Assembly (NCBI GenBank): GCA_002633005.1
Contig: NMRA01000006.1
Coordinates: 1,382,117 to 1,446,116, forward strand
Direction: 5' to 3'
DNA from: Phoronis australis
Taxonomy: Eukaryota > Phoronida > Phoronidae
Length of the DNA: 64,000 bases
Shown here: piece after piece, positions 59,801 through 64,000 of the stretch
How the letters are laid out: each line of letters opens with the position of its first letter
How positions within the stretch are numbered: the first letter of the stretch is position 1
Translations under genes and position numbers: made by a program
The notes under the pieces: model-generated
Databases searched by the model: none
What the model saw: only the letters and a program-made list of their open reading frames with translations
Told to the model about the DNA's origin: nothing

Positions 59801-60784
59801 GGTAGATATTTTTTCTATTTTTTCATGTTTAACATTAAGTGAATGTGTTGTGGGTCAATAGTCAATATTGCAAAAACTGAAGACTGTACTAGGCAGCCAG
59901 TATTTGTATTACAGACTGGTTTTATCAGTTAGCAAACCTGTCAACCCTCGGTAGAATGAAATAAGACACAAAAGATTTTCTTGGTGATTAAAAATGTGTT
60001 AATAAGGCAAACTTTGCATATGAGGGTTTAGAAGACATTTAATTATGAAACAAACACAAGTGTACATCACAGGTAACATATTTTTGCCAATTTTCATGGG
60101 TTATTTTTGCCATGCTGTTGGATAGCCTACCACAGAGTGGGACTGAGAGCGTTTGCTAATCTATGAGTTTTGCAAGCCTGATTTTCTGTTCAATTTTCAG
60201 GTGTAATAATGACAAGACATACAGGCAATACACTTGGTATGGGGGACAGGAACATGCGACTGACTGTGAAATGTTCATTCAAGGGTAATCACAAAATGCT
60301 CTCACAAGTGTGGAAAAATCCACATGCCGACAGCAGGTATCCAACACAGGCCAACGGTGTTACAGTTTAGCACCCAAATTGTCTGGCCAAGAGGCAATTG
60401 CCATGTGGCAAGCAATGTAGAGAGGCTCCACACGAAGGTAAGCCACAACTAGTCGTAACCAAAAATTCTCAACACCAGCTTGAGGTTAACAGGCAATTGT
60501 TGCTGGCAGCCAAATCATGGGACATACTTATTTCAGGTGCCTGGCATTCTAGATTAAATAATAGTCAGATAGCAAGGCCCTGCGAATTCTGTCACCCTTG
60601 ACTGAAACCGGTCATGTGAGACTTAGCCTACTGAAAGAAATGAAACATGAACTGAACACATTGATTTCAGAACTTGTTTTTGGATTCCATTTGTCTCTTA
60701 TCGAAGGCCAGTTTTATTTGTCACACCTTACCTTGAAATATCTGATGACATTTCTTCTTCATTCTTGGGCTCTTCTTCCTCCAT
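32788..60784 (-). CDS. VWA3A: VWA3A-like gene, 29 coding exons, whole span
   Basis: Protein with three von Willebrand factor A domains, of the VWA3A/VWA3B family (VWA3A preferred from the C-terminal half). VWA3A is poorly characterised; expression studies link it to ciliated cells. Exon order (minus): 60784-60732, 58262-58185, 57758-57638, then one copy of exons 4-10 (54291-51125 or 49267-45984), 45291-45094, 44253-44011, 43451-43276, 42963-42844, 42150-42076, 41522-41428, 40713-40468, 40135-40017, 39347-39243, 38935-38713, 38108-38011, 37512-37394, 36863-36721, 36037-35893, 35662-35518, 34816-34665, 34187-34061, 33302-33146, 32813-32788. All phases agree; one copy totals 3,672 nt (1,223 residues plus stop; human VWA3A about 1,184). 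With both copies the protein gains 236 residues in frame. The N-terminal start and last exon rest on splice phase alone. Confidence 0.9.
33146..33302 (-). CDS. VWA3A: VWA3A exon 28 (residues 1164-1216)
   Basis: Encodes YPHLPEFDGDDLRRLGAEIA and RRYISQSRSYRALFPDEQK. It could also read through its donor (A|GTATGT) to a TAA three codons later, which would give an alternative C-terminus without exon 29. Confidence 0.92.
34061..34187 (-). CDS. VWA3A: VWA3A exon 27 (residues 1121-1163)
   Basis: Encodes TANNFLKLLAQETGGRYHRC, the last strand and helix of VWA 3, then FDADLFAHKLLDEGF. Confidence 0.95.
34665..34816 (-). CDS. VWA3A: VWA3A exon 26 (residues 1071-1121)
   Basis: Encodes LAFDDPDVEAIYLLTDGKPD. 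TDG is the third MIDAS motif; then VARMNSERHIEVNTISFNC. Confidence 0.96.
35518..35662 (-). CDS. VWA3A: VWA3A exon 25 (residues 1022-1070)
   Basis: Encodes FNLIAFSGGCVKWRETITEC and KAEGNTCTLDALE, the Thr-containing MIDAS loop of VWA 3. Confidence 0.95.
35893..36037 (-). CDS. VWA3A: VWA3A exon 24 (residues 974-1022), VWA 3 MIDAS
   Basis: Encodes SRRVFGTVVHKQCAFLIDIS followed by GSM. DISGS is an intact DxSxS metal-site motif, the only one of the three domains to keep it. Confidence 0.96.
36721..36863 (-). CDS. VWA3A: VWA3A exon 23 (residues 926-974)
   Basis: Encodes YCDIFPSINVKGTIKHLQLL and AGRVLKRYLKRLQWLLNG. The RYLKRLQWLL helix leads into VWA 3. Confidence 0.94.
37394..37512 (-). CDS. VWA3A: VWA3A exon 22 (residues 887-926)
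   Basis: Encodes WLRLYGLNKLKLDLTKLVAG, the third W-L..GL motif of the protein, followed by KHVEKPVKTLHKNVTA. Confidence 0.93.
38011..38108 (-). CDS. VWA3A: VWA3A exon 21 (residues 854-886)
   Basis: Encodes VFRKYPGSKSVRKEIRTPLL and EKEDILTSKD. Acceptor ATTTACAG, donor GAT|GTGAGT. Confidence 0.9.
38713..38935 (-). CDS. VWA3A: VWA3A exon 20 (residues 780-854)
   Basis: Encodes EISSKDKDENGELKTLAWRP and VYDVFERPKSAKNPMQKV, a basic, probably disordered linker. Donor G|GTATGT. Confidence 0.9.
39243..39347 (-). CDS. VWA3A: VWA3A exon 19 (residues 745-779)
   Basis: 35 codons, phase 0 on both sides: LNYSFEELKALPSPDRKLPK, then a proline-rich stretch ending LSLARM. Linker between VWA 2 and VWA 3. Confidence 0.9.
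39566..39760. mobile_element. palindromic MITE-like element in VWA3A intron
   Basis: Arms 39,623-39,666 and 39,711-39,754 are reverse complements with a single mismatch in 44 bp (CTGGTCAGCACGCCACCTGT ... ending GTGGCATGCTGACCAG). Each arm contains CACGTGA. A related but degraded copy with the same leading GTAAATCTTAAAC word is at about 43,650-43,757. Confidence 0.75.
40017..40135 (-). CDS. VWA3A: VWA3A exon 18 (residues 705-744)
   Basis: Encodes VIESDDVKAVSLEIDKAVNF and SQKCAMLVGTVKKKYKKEQ, a helical, basic-ended linker. Confidence 0.9.
40468..40713 (-). CDS. VWA3A: VWA3A exon 17 (residues 623-705)
   Basis: Encodes VEGLYLFTSGIPDQPEEVTI and later LAHCSHGRFHWFRETG. TSG replaces the TDG of canonical VWA domains, so domain 2 probably does not bind metal. 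Confidence 0.94.
41428..41522 (-). CDS. VWA3A: VWA3A exon 16 (residues 591-623)
   Basis: Encodes FVLDMQCSGSRNFLGAIRAA followed by VQNDEEAKHNI. Donor A|GTACGT. Confidence 0.92.
42076..42150 (-). CDS. VWA3A: VWA3A exon 15 (residues 566-591)
   Basis: 75 nt encoding FGSSVQKWKPTMMKPTEENL and QSAW, the strand and helix after the VWA 2 MIDAS loop. Confidence 0.92.
42844..42963 (-). CDS. VWA3A: VWA3A exon 14 (residues 526-566), start of VWA 2
   Basis: Encodes VVILVDTSICNTNYLVHIQH. VDTSIC sits at the MIDAS position, with the second Ser replaced by Cys. Ends EYFNII, phase 2. Confidence 0.93.
43276..43451 (-). CDS. VWA3A: VWA3A exon 13 (residues 468-526)
   Basis: Encodes KAMAQFKWHDGSIRNVHVDM and ELYEQRIAWLSSASRRIFGT, the pre-VWA helix for domain 2. 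Donor AA|GTAAGT. Confidence 0.93.
43650..43757. mobile_element. second, partial copy of the 39.6-kb palindromic element
   Basis: Shares GTAAATCTTAAAC at its start and CATTAGGTCACGTG...TGGCCAATAGGTGGCATGC in its right part, but has lost most of the left arm. Confidence 0.6.
44011..44253 (-). CDS. VWA3A: VWA3A exon 12 (residues 387-467)
   Basis: 81 codons starting IVEEVAKLPTSRFLPRPPGH and including SADWLLSNGLKAKHLDLYQV. This W-L...GL-(K)-A-K-L motif precedes each VWA module and repeats the SEEWLQ...MKLTLKDL motif of exon 4. Confidence 0.93.
45094..45291 (-). CDS. VWA3A: VWA3A exon 11 (residues 321-386)
   Basis: Encodes ITLRNLAETSEGRYQCYSSA, the end of VWA domain 1, then a helical LLKEIKKAQDVINRIKEM segment. 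Acceptor TTCACCAG, donor GAA|GTGAGT. Confidence 0.92.
45984..46092 (-). CDS. VWA3A: VWA3A exon 10, copy A (left)
   Basis: 109 nt, acceptor CTTTCAG, donor AAC|GTGAGT. It reads directly into exon 11 in phase 0 and is the copy physically next to exon 11. Confidence 0.9.
46468..46593 (-). CDS. VWA3A: VWA3A exon 9, copy A (left)
   Basis: 126 nt, acceptor TTATTGCAG, donor GT|GTAAGT; protein identical to copy B. Confidence 0.87.
46616..46682. repeat. 22-bp minisatellite, 3 units (2 in copy B)
   Basis: Units of AGTTACCATGGACACAGTAT plus AT/AC in the intron between exons 8 and 9. The counterpart at 51,754-51,793 has one unit fewer. Confidence 0.9.
46927..47033 (-). CDS. VWA3A: VWA3A exon 8, copy A (left)
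   Basis: 107 nt, acceptor CTTTTAG, donor AC|GTGAGT; protein identical to copy B. Confidence 0.87.
47072..47208. repeat. 45-bp tandem repeat, 3 units (1 in copy B)
   Basis: Units start at 47,072, 47,117 and 47,162 with ACATAGTAGACTAGCACTGC. Copy B has a single unit at about 52,181. Confidence 0.9.
47544..47645 (-). CDS. VWA3A: VWA3A exon 7, copy A (left), start of VWA 1
   Basis: 34 codons, phase 0 on both sides, acceptor TCATGCAG, donor TTG|GTAAGT; protein identical to copy B. Confidence 0.87.
48000..48054 (-). CDS. VWA3A: VWA3A exon 6, copy A (left)
   Basis: 55 nt, acceptor AAATTGCAG, donor AGG|GTAAGT; protein identical to copy B (KRIKWLLNGSKR). Confidence 0.85.
48618..48701 (-). CDS. VWA3A: VWA3A exon 5, copy A (left)
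   Basis: 84 nt, acceptor TTTTACAG, donor AT|GTGAGT; protein identical to copy B. Confidence 0.85.
49143..49267 (-). CDS. VWA3A: VWA3A exon 4, copy A (left)
   Basis: Same protein sequence as the right copy. Acceptor ACATTGCAG, donor AA|GTAAGT. Exons 1-3 have no counterpart immediately upstream of this copy. Confidence 0.85.
50182..50908. other. spacer between the two VWA3A blocks, ends at N 50,909
   Basis: This stretch has no counterpart beside copy B. It contains an internal direct repeat: about 50,285-50,340 recurs at 50,735-50,790 (GATAAC(A/G)TTCATGTGACTAG and following). The word AGTGAACTGAAAGCCAGCC also appears at 50,578 and again just before the N. Confidence 0.6.
51125..51233 (-). CDS. 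VWA3A: VWA3A exon 10, copy B (right)
   Basis: Encodes PDQSSDILCDYVHQMGVGKE and LHTVAYDCSNHLTN. Six synonymous differences from copy A. Its downstream intron is cut off by the N at 50,909. Confidence 0.87.
51601..51726 (-). CDS. VWA3A: VWA3A exon 9, copy B (right)
   Basis: Encodes VEEAKGFVMGLQAGGGCNLL and INSICLILGS, the central sheet of VWA domain 1. Two synonymous differences from copy A. Confidence 0.87.
52033..52139 (-). CDS. VWA3A: VWA3A exon 8, copy B (right)
   Basis: Encodes HLIDEQLSQKKKLYLMSFGT and WNAVREVNVR. Four synonymous differences from copy A. Confidence 0.87.
52568..52669 (-). CDS. VWA3A: VWA3A exon 7, copy B (right), start of VWA 1
   Basis: Encodes VFGLVKGTKVAVCIDSSDAN. CIDSSDA is the position of the MIDAS DxSxS motif, here without the last Ser. 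Two synonymous differences from copy A. Confidence 0.87.
53012..53066 (-). CDS. VWA3A: VWA3A exon 6, copy B (right)
   Basis: 55-nt exon encoding CIEMFTKRIKWLLNGSKR, the conserved helix before each VWA domain of this family. Donor GTATGT (GTAAGT in copy A). Two synonymous differences. Confidence 0.85.
53651..53734 (-). CDS. VWA3A: VWA3A exon 5, copy B (right)
   Basis: It encodes PVHKDGQVRQQLHFDAATIN and FEYKCH; acceptor TTTTACAG, donor AT|GTGAGT. One synonymous difference from copy A. Confidence 0.85.
54167..54291 (-). CDS. VWA3A: VWA3A exon 4, copy B (right)
   Basis: It encodes RARGVDAADAEAQTSEEWLQ and then MDEMKLTLKDLVAKGRVG. Donor AA|GTAAGT. One synonymous difference from copy A. Confidence 0.85.
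55213..57637. other. VWA3A intron 3, no other gene seen
   Basis: Short plus- and minus-strand frames have no recognisable domain. Splice phase joins exon 3 directly to exon 4 without any exon from this stretch. Confidence 0.5.
57638..57758 (-). CDS. VWA3A: VWA3A exon 3 (residues 44-84)
   Basis: Acceptor TTCTATTGCAG, donor TTG|GTAGGTG. It encodes RELAARTMANRPAWQDVTVK and ends VNQTRDLL, reading on in phase 0 into RARGVDAADAEAQ of exon 4. Confidence 0.85.
58185..58262 (-). CDS. VWA3A: VWA3A exon 2 (residues 18-44)
   Basis: Acceptor TTTTTTGCAG, donor AA|GTAATT. It encodes DEGNGLRVEDFDSVADYEYE, then a basic KKRRK run that continues into exon 3 (KRELAAR). Confidence 0.82.
58263..60731. other. VWA3A intron 1, no other gene seen
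   Basis: No supported exon or bounded repeat. Includes a slightly GC-richer patch near 60,240-60,600 with short frames only. Confidence 0.45.
60732..60784 (-). CDS. VWA3A: VWA3A exon 1 (residues 1-18)
   Basis: Start codon ATG at 60,784-60,782, encoding the acidic MEEEEPKNEEEMSSDIS and ending AG|GTAAGG. The phase fits exon 2 exactly. It is a short first exon without homology support, chosen from donor quality, frame and position. Confidence 0.75.
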
Positions 60785-60990
60785 TTCACTTCACTAAATT
60801 GGTAATACGCTAAATAAATTGATTAAAAAGACCGACAATACTCCCCAGACATATCAGTTTTGGTTACCATAGCTTACCCGCACAGTCTATAATGCCTCTA
60901 TTTGATTGGTCACATAATGATACCCGCCACCTTGTGGTTGAACACCTGTTTATTTTCAAAGCAGACAAACCGGAGAGACTGGCCATATTG
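60785..60990 (-). promoter_or_regulatory. VWA3A proximal promoter with X-box-like site
   Basis: GGTTACCATAGCTTACC at about 60,862-60,878 contains GTTACCATAG, a good match to the strong half of the RFX X-box (GTTRCCATRG...), about 80 bp upstream of the start codon. RFX factors drive many ciliary genes. The second half-site does not match well. Confidence 0.4.
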
Positions 60991-63900
60991 CGAAGCGGGT
61001 CTTTTTGACTGGACAGTCTCCAAATAGTGCGTGGTTTCATTAGATTAGTGGATGAAACTCAAAACCATGACAATATAGGCTACAGACTCTGGGCTAAATC
61101 AGTGCGGTGTTGCTGAAGCTAGCCAGTGACAATATAGAGACCCGACTGACGTGGCTATGTGGCCTGATCGGAAACCATCATAGCATAGTAGACGGATTTG
61201 GGGGGAAGGGGGAGGGGGGGCAGGGAGCCCGCCCCCCTTGGGTGCCGCAAAAATAAAACAGCAATAGCGTAAGGGATTGACAATTAACCTCGATTAAGAA
61301 ATGCGTGACGGGGCCGGGGGACTGCGGCCGAAACCGCTCTTTTTCATTAATTTTCGCAGTAGAAGGTTAAGCACTCAAGTCTCGCATTTAACCGTGCTTT
61401 GCTCAAATGTCCCAGACAAAATNCCCCCTTATGGTCATGCTAACTATAGTTCCGTCACTGTACAGTGTCGAAATAGTGCGTGGTATCATATGATCGTCTG
61501 ATGATGAAAATACATAGACCCTAAATATCATCTGATGGAGCCATGACAATATGCAGTGTGAGCGGTTCAATTCCAGCAGGGGCCGGGATGAAACCGTGAC
61601 GATATACACTAATGTGCATGGTCATGTGGAGAATTTCTCGCTCACACTAGTCACGCAGATTCCCTTAGCCGCAGACAACTTTTATGATGCTCATTCAGCA
61701 CATGACGCCCCGTTTGTATTGTCAGTAGATGAGCTAAGTGGAAAGGCAATAGCTAGCACCACTTCTCAACAATGATGCTTGTTATTACACCCAAATTGCG
61801 TTTCTCTGGCATTTGCACAACTTGAAGTGACAGCCTGCAACTGCACTTTAACTTGGTACATTTTAAATATTACAAAATGACTAAAAAGTTAATTTGTGTT
61901 TATCCTAATCACGGGCAACTTCCCAAATTAGGAGCGATAGTTAAATGTTTCATACCGGTTTTCATTATTTCATTTTGATACTTTTTTCTTACCGGGAACG
62001 GGTTGGTATCTTTTCATTCTTTTTTTAAACTTGAAGTACCAGAAATAGTAGTTTATCTAATTGTGAACACATCCCTGAACTTTCCAGGTTACAACTACAC
62101 TAAACATTTCACAGCGAACAAAAGCACACGTGTCATTAGTTCAAGTTTAATCTTTATTGGAACTCAAATCATAAAATATATACAAAAGTGCAAATGGTGG
62201 TAGCCAAACTGAAGATTTGGAATACCTGGAAAATTTCTGTTGCACTAACTACAAAACTATTCTATCTTTTTTGTCAGCCATAAAAATGTAGAGTGGGCAC
62301 AAGTTAAGTAAAATTGTTTCCTATAGTCAAAAATCTGGCTAAACGAGATTGAAAGAATATTAAAAGATTGATTGTTAATTCTGATCAACGTTTATAAATC
62401 CCCCGATTATATCGATACGCACGGTCAATGTTTGTAACTTTTAGCTTTCTAGTTCATCTTTTTTTAAAAATCAGCTGAGTACCGCCGTGGTATTTGTTTT
62501 TAACGAAAATTATTAATTAATGCATTTTGAAAAAGTTCGCCATTATGTACACTGAGGCATTAGGCCTAATGCTTACGACATTTTATCGTCGGGTATAGTT
62601 ACATTTAATTGGGTCTTGCTCGCGCAGGACAATGCGGTCAACACAGCCGTATCCGACACCGGCGCCACACTCTCTTTGATCCTGGCAAAAGCCGCTCAGA
62701 AGGACGCGTGGTGAAAATTCCCGCATATCTTCAGAAATGCGTGACTTCCTTGTAAGCGTACTATTCACGGTATGGTATGGTTGTTATTATGCAACTTCAA
62801 ACTCAAATTTCTCAAAAATGTGCAAGTACTTTATATGTGGGAACTTTTTAGATTTTGAAAACACTTTAGTAAATGAGTTAAGAAACACCAAAATAAAATT
62901 GCCCCTCTAAAGTACTCACAAAAACCATTTTCTAGAAGCCCTACAAATTCTGGCCCACCGCCTATTAGGTGATGAAACCATGATAACATAGAGACTTTCG
63001 TTCTTGGCTTCATTAGCTGATGAAACTATGACAATACGTGTAGTGGACCCTGTTAACTTGTCGCTGTATTCAGCCAAATATCTACAAAACTTAAGTGAAG
63101 ATTTTTAAGTATAAAAGAAAATGTTAATAGAAAGCCCTTAGAATTTGATTCTTGACTTTATACCAATCTGCTATAATTTGAATGACGTGACCATATGTCT
63201 TCTTTAGCCAAATTAAGCAAAATAAGAAAGGTACACCCCGCCATAGCGATATCAATTACATGATCAATCAGTGGTTCGGTATACAGGGTTCACCAACAAC
63301 GCTATCTTAGTTTTCTAAATTATCATTTCGTTTTTGTTTTATGCAGCTTTTTTCCATGAAAATCACGTCAAGCCCTATATTTATAGACCCTAGTGCAAAA
63401 GTGAAACTTTTAAAAACAATTCCAAACAACTTTTTGGGCAATAGTGCATAAATCATGTTATCTGAAAATTTCTTAAGAAATCGATCACCCATTTCTGAGA
63501 AATCTGCTCCGAAGTTTACCAAATTTGGCCATTCGAGAGTCCCACAAAGCATTTGAATTCTTTTCAGTCGCGCAATGCGCCATATGCAAACGTCATTATG
63601 TTCTCTATGGTGAGTGTGGTCGAAGTCCAGAAATCACTTTCAATCAGAGTAAGCAATAGCGGAGTTGCAACCGAATCGATTTAACGATTGCGCATGTCCG
63701 GAAATTAGGGTGCGCAAAGGCTACTGGGATTGTTGATGGTAAACGGGATGGCCGACTGGTTTGCACGACGTGTAATTTGTGTGCATTAAACTACGCTGCT
63801 GTATGTAATTCTGCCGCTATTCGCCCTAATTAGCGCCCATGGCTCAACAAGTGCCCCAACGCGTTTTCAGACTTTGCTAAAGTAAGCGCCCAGCCCATGA

Positions 63901-64000
63901 ACTACATGCGAAAAATGCCCTTACCTACAGTTCTAACGTCTCCAATTTATCAATTGAAAGATCCGACAGCCTGAATTTGTAACGGACCACGAGCCTCACC
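60991..64000. other. 5' flank of VWA3A, repeats but no recognised gene
   Basis: Contains repeated words of the type GATGAAA(C/A)CATGACAATAT (about 61,040-61,085, 61,530-61,555, 62,970-63,040), a G-run next to GTAGACGGATTTGGGGGG (61,190-61,210) that resembles the CATAGGCGGATTTAGG element end, and an N at 61,423. No first exon of another gene could be supported. Confidence 0.4.

Overview
This is nuclear DNA of an animal. It holds two intron-rich, vertebrate-like genes with GT-AG introns, and several kinds of transposon debris: non-LTR retrotransposon 3' ends with microsatellite tails, inverted-repeat DNA elements, a tRNA-like SINE remnant and minisatellites. There is no bacterial-style gene, operon or CRISPR array. 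Gene content, long introns and high apparent heterozygosity suggest a marine invertebrate, perhaps an invertebrate deuterostome such as a hemichordate or lancelet. The species cannot be fixed from the sequence alone.

Layout. Positions 1-14,500 are repeat-rich and show no convincing host gene: a near-perfect palindrome (229-436), a three-unit tandem repeat (3,314-4,260), several CAGTGGCGGATCTAG-ended elements, a duplicated 1.5-kb block (6,517-8,074 and 8,490-10,022), 3' ends of non-LTR retrotransposons, and a foldback element with 9-bp target duplications inside a tRNA-like sequence (13,156-14,084). Positions 14,658-27,750 (+) hold an 11-exon gene for DNAAF5/HEATR2, the HEAT-repeat dynein-arm assembly factor (834 codons plus stop when one copy of exon 3 is counted). 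Positions 27,751-32,787 are 3' flank and intergenic DNA with a 1.04-kb repeat element. Positions 60,784-32,788 (-) hold a 29-exon gene for a VWA3A-like protein with three von Willebrand A domains (1,223 codons plus stop in the single-copy model). Positions 60,785-64,000 are its 5' flank and show no recognisable gene.

The genes are convergent (tail to tail) and both are cilia-linked: DNAAF5 assembles axonemal dyneins, and VWA3A is a poorly studied gene associated with ciliated cells. An RFX-like X-box half-site lies about 80 bp upstream of the VWA3A start codon.

The main caution is that three large duplications (1.5, 0.9 and 4.3 kb) each begin immediately after a single N. One duplicates DNAAF5 exon 3 and one duplicates VWA3A exons 4-10. 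All coding differences I count between the copies are synonymous (2 in 87 nt and 18 in 708 nt), while introns differ in substitutions, minisatellite copy number and insertions. I read these as unmerged haplotype overlaps. The reading frame would also survive if they were real. I found no feature that I can defend as a wholly new biological system. The strongest unexplained items are the foldback element in the tRNA-like sequence and a repeat carrying CTCF-core-like motifs between the two genes.
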